A stretch of 64,000 bases of DNA. Origin: Palsa-504 sp963844625 (GTDB lineage: Bacteria; Actinomycetota; Actinomycetes; Streptosporangiales; Streptosporangiaceae). Numbering within the stretch: position 1 is the first letter of the stretch; the number at the start of each line of letters is the position of its first letter. Of this stretch, positions 8,095 through 15,191 are shown one piece after another. The stretch lies in contig CAWJPF010000024.1 of NCBI GenBank assembly GCA_963844625.1, positions 62,001 to 126,000 of the forward strand. Reading direction: 5' to 3'. Position numbers and translations under genes: made by a program. A model generated the notes under the pieces. That model was not told where the DNA came from, made no database searches, and saw only the letters and a program-made list of their open reading frames with translations.

Positions 8095-8505
8095 CTACGC
8101 TTGCGGCGGCATGATGTCGACCAGCCAGGGGACGCCGAACTGGTCGACGCACATGCCGAACTCGTCGCCCCAGGCCTGCTTGTCCAGCGGCATGGTCGTC
8201 GTACCACTGGAGGACAGTTTCTCCCAGTAACCGCGCAGGGCGTCGTCGTCGCCGCTGAGGCTCATCGAGAACCCGGCCGGTGAGTGGTACTCCATGTCGC
8301 TGGTGACATCGGCGGCCATGATCGTGTAGCCCGCAGGGGTCTCGAGCGTCCCGTGCATGATCCGGTCGGCGTCGGGCGAATCCTGGGCGCCGAAGTCAGC
8401 GAACGTGCTGAGGGTCGGGGTGCCGCCGAATACGCTGGCGTAGAACTCCAGCGCCTGCCGGGCATTGCCGTTGAAGTTGAGGTAGGGATTCAGCCGAGAG
8501 GCCAT
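8095..8505 (-). CDS. VOC-fold protein (PhnB/glyoxalase-like)
   Basis: A 136-residue single-domain vicinal-oxygen-chelate protein. It begins MASRLNPYLNFNGNARQALEFY, the PhnB-like start (ALEFYASVFGG), and ends with CVDQFGVPWLVD, the usual second metal-ligand strand. Members of this clade are annotated as PhnB, glyoxalase-like or demethylubiquinone-methyltransferase-like proteins; their true reactions are mostly unknown. AGGAGGACACC immediately before the ATG is a very good ribosome-binding site. It is convergent with, and only 4 bp from, the end of the broken epimerase. Confidence 0.9.
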   Translation of the reverse strand: MASRLNPYLNFNGNARQALEFYASVFGGTPTLSTFADFGAQDSPDADRIMHGTLETPAGYTIMAADVTSDMEYHSPAGFSMSLSGDDDALRGYWEKLSSSGTTTMPLDKQAWGDEFGMCVDQFGVPWLVDIMPPQA

Positions 8506-8616
8506 GGTGTCCTCCTGCGATTGTACGGGCTTGTGTGAGCGAGATTGGGCGCGCCAGCTGTCGCGCGAGCGGGAGCCCCCTGGTCCCTAATCCGACGCTA
8601 TCAGCCGGGCCTGCCG

Positions 8617-9159
8617 TCAGGGAATGACGGGCCGGATCCCGGCGGCATGACGGCGGGCCAGGTCGCGGTAAATGGCGGGATTGGTCTCCACCCACTGCTT
8701 CGCTCCCCCGGTGACTTCCCTGACGACCCGGGCCGGGACGCCGGCGGCCAGCATGCCATCGCCGATGATCAGGCCGGGCGGTACCGTCGCGCCCGCCGCG
8801 ACCAGGGCGCGACGGCCGACGATCACGCCGTCCAGCACCGTGGCGCCGTTGCCGATCAGCGCTTCCGGACCGATGACCGCGCCGTGCACCACGCACAGGT
8901 GGCCCACGGTCGCGCCCTCGCCGACCTCGGTCACCGGGTCGTCGCCGCCGTGCAGGACCGACCCGTCCTGGATGTTCGCTCCCCGGCGCACGATGATCGG
9001 CCCGAAGTCGGCCCGCAGTACAGCCCCGTACCAGACCGAGGCCTGCGCTTCCACCCGTACATCTCCGACCAGGGTAGCCGTGGGCGCGATCCACGCCTCG
9101 GGGCTTACCTGCGGCTCGTGGCCTTCAAACGCAAATAGTGGCACCCGCCAATCATGCAC
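8617..9159 (-). CDS. Gamma-carbonic anhydrase family hexapeptide-repeat protein
   Basis: A 180-residue left-handed beta-helix protein with repeated hexapeptides (ATLVGDVRVEAQASV, ATVGHLCVVHGAVIG, ATVLDGVIVG). Three candidate zinc histidines are present: one in IQDGSVLHGG (near 71) and two in GHLCVVHG (near 86 and 91), with the Gln-Asp typical of CamH/YrdA-type enzymes. It forms trimers with zinc at the interfaces. Whether it hydrates CO2 cannot be told from sequence, since many family members have no detectable activity. The next gene on the strand is 15 bp upstream, so it is probably cotranscribed with the tartrate dehydrogenase gene. Confidence 0.88.
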   Translation of the reverse strand: MHDWRVPLFAFEGHEPQVSPEAWIAPTATLVGDVRVEAQASVWYGAVLRADFGPIIVRRGANIQDGSVLHGGDDPVTEVGEGATVGHLCVVHGAVIGPEALIGNGATVLDGVIVGRRALVAAGATVPPGLIIGDGMLAAGVPARVVREVTGGAKQWVETNPAIYRDLARRHAAGIRPVIP

Positions 9160-9174
9160 CGCGGCGCGGAGCGG

Positions 9175-10257
9175 TCAGGTGTTAAGCGCGCCGATCAGGG
9201 CCTTAGTGACATCTTCCGTGGTGGCGGTGCCGCCGAGGTCGCGGGTGAGGATCCCGGCTCCGGTGGTGGTCTCGATGGCCATGTGCAGACGCGCGGCCTG
9301 GTCGGGCAGGCCCAGGTGGTCCAGCATCAGCGCGGCGCTGCCGACGGCGCCGACGGGGTTGGCCAGGCCCTGTCCCGCGATATCCGGGGCGGAACCGTGC
9401 ACGGGCTCGAACATGGAAGGAAAGCGCCGCTCCGGGTTGAGGTTGGCGCTGGCGGCCAGGCCGAGGCTCCCGGCCAGGGCGCTGCCGAGGTCGGAGAGGA
9501 TGTCGGCGTGCAGGTTGGAGGCGACCACCACGGACAGGTCCTCGGGATGCAGGACGAACTTAGCGGACATCGCGTCGACCAGGACGCTTTCGGTCGCCAC
9601 GTCCGGGTAGTCGCGGGCGACCCGCTTGAAGACGTCGTCCCACAGGACCATGCCGTACTGCTGGGCGTTGCTCTTGGTGACGCTGGAGACCTTGCGCCGG
9701 TCGCGGGTGCGGGCCAGGTCGAAGGCGAAGCGCATGATGCGTTCGCAGCCGGCCTCGGTGAACAAGGCTGACTGGACGGCGACTTCGCGGCCGGGGCCCC
9801 GGCCGGAGAGGTTGCGGCCGCCGAAGCCGATGTATTCGCCTTCGCTGTTCTCGCGGACGACCACCCAGTCCAGCTCGGTGTCGTCGGCCTGGCGCAGCGG
9901 GCTGCGCACGCCGGGCAGGAAGTGCACGGGGCGGACGTTGGCCCACTGGTCGAAGCCCTGGCAGATGGCCAGCCGCAGGCCCCACAGGCTGACGTGGTCG
10001 GGCACGCCGGGCCAGCCGACCGCGCCGAAGTAGATGGCGTCGAAGGCCCTTAGCTGGTCCAGGCCGTCCGCGGCCATCATCTGGCCGGTGCGCGCGTAGT
10101 AGTCGCAGCCCCAGTCGAACTCGTGCCACTCGAACGCGAACGCGCCAGCGCTGGCGGCGGCCAGCGCCTCGAGCACCTCCCGCCCGGCGGCTACCACCTC
10201 CCGGCCGACGCCGTCCGCGGGAATCGCCGCGATCCGAAGCATTCGGGGTGTGCTCAC
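9175..10257 (-). CDS. Tartrate dehydrogenase/decarboxylase (isopropylmalate dehydrogenase family)
   Basis: A 360-residue decarboxylating beta-hydroxyacid dehydrogenase. GAVGWPGVPDHVSLWGLRLA (near 78-97) is characteristic of TtuC/DmlA-type tartrate/D-malate dehydrogenases rather than LeuB. NSEGEYIGFGG, the Lys-bearing VTKSNAQQYG, and the metal-binding DAMSAKFV and NLHADILSDLGS are all present. FEPVHGSAPDIAGQG near the C-terminus is the coenzyme segment. It would oxidise tartrate or D-malate with NAD+. The start is GTG 10257, preceded by AAGGGAC. It precedes the carbonic-anhydrase-like gene on the same strand. Confidence 0.87.
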   Translation of the reverse strand: MSTPRMLRIAAIPADGVGREVVAAGREVLEALAAASAGAFAFEWHEFDWGCDYYARTGQMMAADGLDQLRAFDAIYFGAVGWPGVPDHVSLWGLRLAICQGFDQWANVRPVHFLPGVRSPLRQADDTELDWVVVRENSEGEYIGFGGRNLSGRGPGREVAVQSALFTEAGCERIMRFAFDLARTRDRRKVSSVTKSNAQQYGMVLWDDVFKRVARDYPDVATESVLVDAMSAKFVLHPEDLSVVVASNLHADILSDLGSALAGSLGLAASANLNPERRFPSMFEPVHGSAPDIAGQGLANPVGAVGSAALMLDHLGLPDQAARLHMAIETTTGAGILTRDLGGTATTEDVTKALIGALNT

Positions 10258-10376
10258 CGTGGTGTCCCTTCGTCCTGTCCACTATCTTGCCCTACCGGCG
10301 CCGGCCCCAGGGGTGACGCAGGGGACGCGGTAGTGGTAGGACGCCTCGTTCGGGATAAAGGAATTTGTTTTTGCGG

Positions 10377-11933
10377 TCAGGCGGTGCGGACGCGAGCCGA
10401 CAGCGGGTGGGCGGCGTGCCAGGCGACGGCGGTGGCAGCCAGCGCGGCCACCGCGGCGACCAGCATCGCGGCGCGGTCGCCGGCCACCCCGATCCCGCCG
10501 CTGACGCCCTGGGCCACGGCCGGCAGCAGGGCGGCACCCACCGCGGCACCGATCTGACGGCTGGTGTTGATCAGGCCGCCGACCAGGCCCTGGTCAGCAT
10601 CGGCCATGCCGCGGCTGGCGATCACGGTCGAGCCGAACGCGGTGCCCGCGGTCCCGAAGCCGATCAGCATGACCACGAGCAGGACCGGGCTGTAGCCAGT
10701 GGCGGGCAGGCGGGTCAGGACAGCGAAGCCGATCGCGGCCGCGGCGGCGGTCACCAGCAGCAGGCGCCTGATGCCGATCCGGCCCGCGAGCCGGGGACCG
10801 AACATGCCCATCATGAACCCGACCACGCCCTGCGGGGCGATCGCCAGGCCGGTGAACAGCGGCGACTCGTGCAAGACCTGCTGCAGGTAGAGCGACAGGA
10901 CGAGCATCTCGCCGCCGTTCCACAGGCCGAGCAGGAACGACAGCGTGGTCCCGTCCCGCAGCCCCCGGCGGTGCAGCAGGGACAGCCGGACGAGCGGTTC
11001 GGGGTGGCGGGTCTCCGCTTTGGCGAAGACGGCCGTCGCGGCGGCTGCGGCCACGACGGCGGCAATGACCAGCGGGGAGGTCCAGCCGAGCACGACGCCC
11101 TGGGAGACGGCGAACACGATCAGCGTGATGGCGCTGGTGATCAGGAGCGCGCCGCGGACGTCGAGGTGGTGTTTCGCGGTGCTGGTGGCCTTCGCGGCCT
11201 TCGCGGCCTTCGCGGTCTTGGCGGTCTTGGCGGTCTTGGCGGTCTTGGCGACGGCGGTCTTGGCGGGGCCGAGGATGGCCGGGCACAGGGCCGCGGCGAT
11301 CAGGCCGACCGGGACGTTGACGAGGAAAACCGCGCGCCAGCTGGTGAACTGCACCAGCACGCCGCCGAGAACCTGGCCTGAGACGAAGCCGACGGAGGAA
11401 ATCGCACCGTAAAGTCCGATGGCACGAGTACGTTCGGGGCCTTCTGGGAAGCCGGTGGTAATGAGAGAGAGCGCGGCGGGGGCGACGATCGCCGCACCCG
11501 CGCCTTGCACCACCCGCGCGGCGATCAGCAGCGTCGGGTCCCTGGCCAGCCCGCCCGCCAGGCTCGCCAGCGAGAACGCGATCAGGCCCGCGACGAACAT
11601 GCGCCGTCGGCCGAACAGGTCAGCCGCCCGGCCGCCGAGGATGAGCAGTCCGCCGAACGCGATGGCGTATCCCGTCACGACCCACTGCACCGCGTCGGGG
11701 GCCATGTGGAGTTCGCGCTCAATCGAGGGCAGGGCCACGTTCACGATGCTGAAATCAAGCACGACCATGAACGCGGCCACGAGGATCAGGGCAAGCTGGA
11801 GAGGCCGGCGGTGGGCGGGAGCGGAGGGTTCTGCGTCGTGGGGGGTGCTTCGGCTTTGGCCTTGGCTTTGGTTTTGGTTTTGGCTTTTTTTGGGGTCCGG
11901 GAGGAGTGGCAGTGGTGACTGGCAGGGACTCAC
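10377..11933 (-). CDS. MFS drug-efflux transporter (DHA2, 14-helix EmrB/QacA type) with Ala-Lys-Thr repeat loop
   Basis: Major-facilitator exporter of about 518 residues. Motif C-like and DHA motifs are visible: VVLDFSIVNVALPSIERE (span 1), GGRAADLFGRRRMF (motif A), and RVVQGAGAAIVAPAALSLI. After span 6 is a lysine-rich loop of AKT/AKA triplets encoded by 9-bp tandem repeats (about 11186-11250). The N-terminus is uncertain: the open frame reaches a TTG at 11969 and a GTG at 11933 (used here). An ATG at 11961 in another frame would join it through an A7 run near 11885-11891. It is divergent from the TetR gene, which probably controls it. The substrate is unknown. Confidence 0.85.
   Translation of the reverse strand: MSPCQSPLPLLPDPKKSQNQNQSQGQSRSTPHDAEPSAPAHRRPLQLALILVAAFMVVLDFSIVNVALPSIERELHMAPDAVQWVVTGYAIAFGGLLILGGRAADLFGRRRMFVAGLIAFSLASLAGGLARDPTLLIAARVVQGAGAAIVAPAALSLITTGFPEGPERTRAIGLYGAISSVGFVSGQVLGGVLVQFTSWRAVFLVNVPVGLIAAALCPAILGPAKTAVAKTAKTAKTAKTAKAAKAAKATSTAKHHLDVRGALLITSAITLIVFAVSQGVVLGWTSPLVIAAVVAAAAATAVFAKAETRHPEPLVRLSLLHRRGLRDGTTLSFLLGLWNGGEMLVLSLYLQQVLHESPLFTGLAIAPQGVVGFMMGMFGPRLAGRIGIRRLLLVTAAAAAIGFAVLTRLPATGYSPVLLVVMLIGFGTAGTAFGSTVIASRGMADADQGLVGGLINTSRQIGAAVGAALLPAVAQGVSGGIGVAGDRAAMLVAAVAALAATAVAWHAAHPLSARVRTA
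11186..11250. repeat. 9-bp tandem repeat encoding a lysine-rich loop in the MFS transporter
   Basis: On the + strand the units are TTCGCGGCC/TTCGCGGTC grading into TTGGCGGTC, about seven copies. On the coding strand they give a run of A-K-T and A-K-A triplets between membrane spans 6 and 7. The unit is a multiple of three, so copy-number changes keep the frame. Confidence 0.8.
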
Positions 11934-12018
11934 GGCGGTCGGAAGGCGCGGTGGCGGACATGATACCAATCAAATACGTAACGGATCGTTTCGAAATTCC
12001 AGAGGGTAGAACCCGGCG

Positions 12019-12728
12019 GTGAACGGCGATATTCCGGAGCTGGAGCCGGAATCCGCGGAGGCTGGTCCGGACGGCGTAAGCGGTGCGGGCGGTGGGCGGG
12101 CGGTGCGGGCGGGACGGGCAGTGCGGGCGGGACGGGCGGAGCGCAGCGGGGGCGGCCGCGGAGTCCGGAGGCGGACCGCGCCATTCTGGCGGCGGCCGTG
12201 GCCCTGCTCGCCGACCGGGGGCTGGCCGCCATGTCGATCGAGGAGGTGGCCGCGCGGGCCGGGGTAGGCAAGGCCACGATCTACCGGCGCTGGCCGTCCA
12301 AGGGCCTGCTGGCGCTGGATGCGTTCGTGACGTCGTTCCGTGAAGAACAGCCACTGCCCGACACCGGGACGCTCCGTGGCGACCTGCTCGCCGCGCTGCA
12401 CGCGTGGGTGCGCGCGGTGACGCAGACCCCGATGGGATCGATGCTCACCGGCCTGATCGCCGAGGCACAGCATGACCCGGAGCTGCGCGGGGCCTGGCGG
12501 GGTCGCGTGATCGAGCCGCTGCGCGGCCAGCACCGGATCATGCTGGACCGGGCCATCGCCCGCGGCGAGATGCCGGCCTCCGTCGACCAGGAGGTCGTAC
12601 TCGACCTGTTCTTCGGCGCCGCCGAGCACCGGCTGCTGCTCGGTCACCTGCCGATGACGGACGACTTCATCGGCCGGGTCGTGGACGTGATCCTGGGCGG
12701 GATCGAGCCCGGGGGGTCACCTAGCTAA
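12019..12728 (+). pseudogene. TetR-family regulator, frame broken at an 18/20-bp tandem repeat
   Basis: From about 12144 onward one frame reads a complete TetR: GRPRSPEADRAILAAAVALL, the helix-turn-helix MSIEEVAARAGVGKATIYRR, and a ligand domain to the TAA at 12726-12728. That frame has no ATG, GTG or TTG until a GTG at 12198, inside helix 1. The plausible start GTG 12019 is in a different frame. The frames differ by exactly the two extra bases in the first unit of a tandem repeat (12083-12138; 20, 18 and 18 bp). Either the gene is frameshifted, the assembly has a 2-bp error, or translation starts at 12198 with a damaged DNA-binding domain. It lies divergent from the MFS exporter. Confidence 0.78.
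12083..12138 (+). repeat. Tandem repeat (20+18+18 bp) in the TetR N-terminal region
   Basis: Units two and three are GTGCGGGCGGGACGGGCA and the same with a final G. The first unit (12083-12102) is a 20-bp variant. The two extra bases account for the TetR frame change. Confidence 0.8.
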
Positions 12729-12774
12729 GGGTTGATGCCGGGAGCCGCCTAGCTAAGGGTGATGCCGGGAGCCG
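12720..12774 (+). repeat. Tandem duplication of ~28 bp at the TetR 3' end
   Basis: Two adjacent copies beginning CCTAGCTAAGGG and ending GCCGGGAGCCG (12720-12747 and 12748-12774) differ by one T. The TetR stop codon lies in the first copy, so the second is a downstream duplicate. Confidence 0.85.
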
Positions 12775-13120
12775 CCAGGCCTGTGACGCGGGTGGCCGGC
12801 GGGACCGGCGAGGCTGACGCGGCGCCGCACCCGGCGCCACGCCCGGACGGAACCGCGCCGAAACGAGCGGGCAGAATCGACCGGGCGCCCGCCAGCCGTC
12901 TCGCGCTCTCAGCGTCCGGGGATGTTATCCCCCAGGCCCCGCAGATCCTTCCAGCCCCTCGCGCCCCAGTGCTTGCCCTACTGCCGTCACCGCCGACCAC
13001 AACGATGCTCCATCGATGTGGTCAGGGCAACATCGATGCTCCATCGATGTGGTTACCAAGCGGCCGACCGGCGGCTGGATCCTGCCCCGTCACGTGCCCG
13101 GTGGCCGCCTACGACATTAG
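12775..13120. other. Intergenic stretch without a recognisable gene
   Basis: A frame remains open through it and into the downstream gene, but its residue composition (Pro, Ser, Arg) is that of non-coding high-GC DNA and there is no ribosome-binding site. It holds one notable item, the 20-bp direct repeat at 13003-13053. A GGGGAT/ATCCCC hairpin lies near 12918-12932. Confidence 0.6.
13003..13053. repeat. Two 20-bp direct repeats containing the palindrome CATCGATG
   Basis: CGATGCTCCATCGATGTGGT occurs at 13003-13022 and again, identical, at 13034-13053 (31-bp period, about three helical turns). Each copy contains the self-complementary octamer CATCGATG, and a further CATCGATG overlaps the start of the second copy. 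It could be a regulator-binding array or residual duplication. Confidence 0.75.
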
Positions 13121-13344
13121 TCAGCTGAGCCAGTACTCCCAGCCCTGCTGCCACGCGAAGTCCCGTGCGGCGAGGTCCTCCAGCGGGACGCCGTTGATCA
13201 GGTGGTCCAGGCCCCACCGGGTGGCGACGTGGCCGATGACGAGGACCGCTGCCCGTTCCAGCACAGCGGCAGGTCGGCGAGGAACCGGCCGACGCGCGCG
13301 ACCGCCTGCCGCCAGCTCTCCCCGCCCGGATACGGCTCGTCCAG
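13121..13344 (-). pseudogene. C-terminal remnant of a histidine phosphatase (phosphoglycerate-mutase-like) gene
   Basis: Read from 13344 leftwards, the first frame gives LDEPYPGGESWRQAVARVG then RFLADLPLCWNG. A shift near 13250 continues as VLVIGHVATRWGLDHLING, then LEDLAARDFAWQQGWEYWL and a stop at 13121-13123. VIGHVATRW is the second catalytic-His motif of the histidine phosphatase superfamily. The N-terminal half, with the RHG motif, is missing. Truncation plus a frameshift mark it as a decayed gene. Confidence 0.72.
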
Positions 13345-13448
13345 ATGTCAGTGTCGTCGCGGATTGGCCCGAATCAGCATCACGTTATATCGTGTTAGTG
13401 GACGTTAGCACGGGCGCCGATCGCCCGGAGCGCGAAGGAGAATCCGCC

Positions 13449-13847
13449 ATGGCCGATTTTGAAGAGCAGCTTCGGGGCTTCTGGTCCAAGTTGACCGCGT
13501 GGCTGCACGGCGGGCAGCGCGCCGACGCCACGCAAAAGGCGAAGGACGCCCTGCAGGACATGCGCACCAGCGAGGCCGGCCGCAAGGCCGAGGCGGCGCT
13601 GCGGGACCTGCGCGAAGGCGAGGTCGGGCGCAAAGCCGAGGCGGCGGTGCGAGACCTGCGCGAAGGCGAGACCGGCCGCAAGGCCAAGGCTGCGCTCCAC
13701 GACCTGCGCGAGAGCGAAGTGGTGGGCAAGGCCCGCGAGACCGCGCGTGACGCGCTGCGCGACCTGCGAACGGGCGACGCCGGACGCAAGGCCAAGGCGG
13801 CGCGCCACGACCTGCGCGACGGCTCAGGGACCAGCGACAAGTCCTGA
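13449..13847 (+). CDS. Charged helical repeat protein, function unknown
   Basis: A 132-residue protein I do not recognise. The ATG at 13449 has GAAGGAG eight bases upstream. After an amphipathic start (MADFEEQLRGFWSKLTAWLH), residues ~38-127 consist of about five degenerate 16-residue units of the form GRKAEAALRDLREGEV. Each alternates Lys/Arg and Asp/Glu at helix spacing, predicting a long charged helix or coiled coil. The corresponding 48-bp DNA units are clearly related, so the gene grew by tandem duplication. There is no signal peptide, membrane span or cysteine. It resembles small stress- or DNA-associated helical proteins only in composition. Confidence 0.8.
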   Translation: MADFEEQLRGFWSKLTAWLHGGQRADATQKAKDALQDMRTSEAGRKAEAALRDLREGEVGRKAEAAVRDLREGETGRKAKAALHDLRESEVVGKARETARDALRDLRTGDAGRKAKAARHDLRDGSGTSDKS

Positions 13848-13983
13848 CCCGGCGGGGCGGGTCCGGCTGAGCCACGGGGTACCGCGGCGGCGCGGGGGCG
13901 GCTACCCTGAGAGGAAACCCTGGACGGAGCACGTCGCGGTCGGGGGTTCTTGTCCTGAGCACCGCCATTTGACCTGCACGGAT

Positions 13984-13995
13984 GTTAGCGCTAAC
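13984..13995. promoter_or_regulatory. LacI-family operator O1 upstream of the arabinose regulator
   Basis: GTTAGCGCTAAC, a perfect 12-bp palindrome with the central CG step typical of LacI/GalR operators, 55 bp before the regulator start. An identical copy lies in araB (15198-15209). Confidence 0.85.
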
Positions 13996-14049
13996 GTCAG
14001 CCCCGGCTGACCGCATAGCTACCCAGCGCGCGGCCGAGGGAGGCACGAC

Positions 14050-15123
14050 GTGATGCCGTCACCGGGTGACCGGGCCAGCAGCCGGGTACGGAGATCAGTC
14101 GTACCGGACGCGGGCAACCTCTCCCGGCCACCGGTCATGGCGGACGTAGCCCGGCTGGCCGGCGTGTCTCATCAGACCGTCTCGCGGGTGCTCAACGATC
14201 ATCCGAACGTCCGACCGATGACACGGGACAAGGTGCTCGCGGCCATCCGCGAGCTCGCCTACCGGCCGAACGCCGCGGCCAGGACGCTGGTCACCCGGCG
14301 CACCCACACCCTGGGTGTGATCAGTTTCGACACCATGCTCTACGGTCCGGCGTCCATGCTCTACGGCTTCGAGCGGGCGGCGCACGACGCCTACTTCGTC
14401 TCCATCGTCAGCCTGCCCGCGCTGGACCGCCGGTCCATGCTGGACGCGGTGGAGCGGTTCCTCGGCCAGGGCGTGGAGGGCATCATCGTCATCGCGACGC
14501 AGGACACCGCCGTGGCCGCCCTGGCGCACGTGCCCCCGGAAGTGCCGCTGGTCGCGGTGGGCTGCGGCACCCGGGCATCCGTCACGTCGGTGGCGATCGA
14601 CAACGCGGCCGGCGCCGCCGCCGCGACCAGCTACCTGCTCGGCCTGGGCCATGGGACGGTGTATCACGTGGCCGGCCAGGCCTCCTGCCTCGACGCGCAG
14701 GAGCGCATCGACGGCTGGCGGCAGGCGCTGCGCGAGGCCGGGGCACCCGAGCCGCCCGTGCTCGCGGGCGACTGGTCGTCGGCCTCCGGTTACGAGCTGG
14801 GGTGCCAGCTGGCCACCGATCCCGCGGTCACGGCGGTCTTCTGCGGCAACGACCCGATGGCGCTCGGCATGATGCGGGCGCTGGCCGAACGCGGGCTGCG
14901 GGTGCCCGATGACGTGAGCATCGTCGGTTTCGACGACGTGCCCGAGGCCGGGTACTACTTGCCGCCGCTTACCACGGTACGGCAGGATTTCGGCCAAGTC
15001 GGAAGGCAAGCGCTCAGCGCACTGGTGGACCGGATGTCCGGCGCGATCCCGGCCGGCCCGCGGGTCCGGGTAGCGCCTGAGCTGATCGTGCGGGCGAGCG
15101 CCGCGGGGCCGCACAACCGCTGA
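14050..15123 (+). CDS. LacI-family repressor of the arabinose operon
   Basis: A 357-residue LacI/GalR regulator. The helix-turn-helix lies at about residues 29-52 (VMADVARLAGVSHQTVSRVL), the hinge helix RPNAAARTLVTRR follows, and the rest is a periplasmic-binding-protein-like sensor with the conserved SIVGFDDVPEAGYYLPPLTT near the C-terminus. GGGAGG six bases before the GTG at 14050 supports that start (ATG 14053 is next). It sits 68 bp upstream of araB on the same strand. Identical GTTAGCGCTAAC palindromes before its own gene and at the start of araB make autoregulation and repression of araBDA very likely. The inducer is probably arabinose or a derivative (inference). Confidence 0.92.
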   Translation: MMPSPGDRASSRVRRSVVPDAGNLSRPPVMADVARLAGVSHQTVSRVLNDHPNVRPMTRDKVLAAIRELAYRPNAAARTLVTRRTHTLGVISFDTMLYGPASMLYGFERAAHDAYFVSIVSLPALDRRSMLDAVERFLGQGVEGIIVIATQDTAVAALAHVPPEVPLVAVGCGTRASVTSVAIDNAAGAAAATSYLLGLGHGTVYHVAGQASCLDAQERIDGWRQALREAGAPEPPVLAGDWSSASGYELGCQLATDPAVTAVFCGNDPMALGMMRALAERGLRVPDDVSIVGFDDVPEAGYYLPPLTTVRQDFGQVGRQALSALVDRMSGAIPAGPRVRVAPELIVRASAAGPHNR

Positions 15124-15191
15124 CCCGGCGGATTCAGCCACCGGCCGGGCGGCAAGAATGCACGGAAAGGAACGTACGAAAAGGCGGACAG

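Noticed and set aside
12909..12950. GGGGAT/ATCCCC hairpin as a third copy of the palindromic element
   Set aside because: Shares only CCGGGG and CCGCAG-like pieces with the two real copies; alignment is too weak.
13003..13053. Repeats as a CRISPR array
   Set aside because: Only two 20-bp units with an 11-bp gap and no cas genes.
12759..13448. An upstream extension of the charged repeat protein frame
   Set aside because: Crosses a degraded phosphatase remnant and lacks a start signal; the ATG at 13449 has a clear ribosome-binding site.
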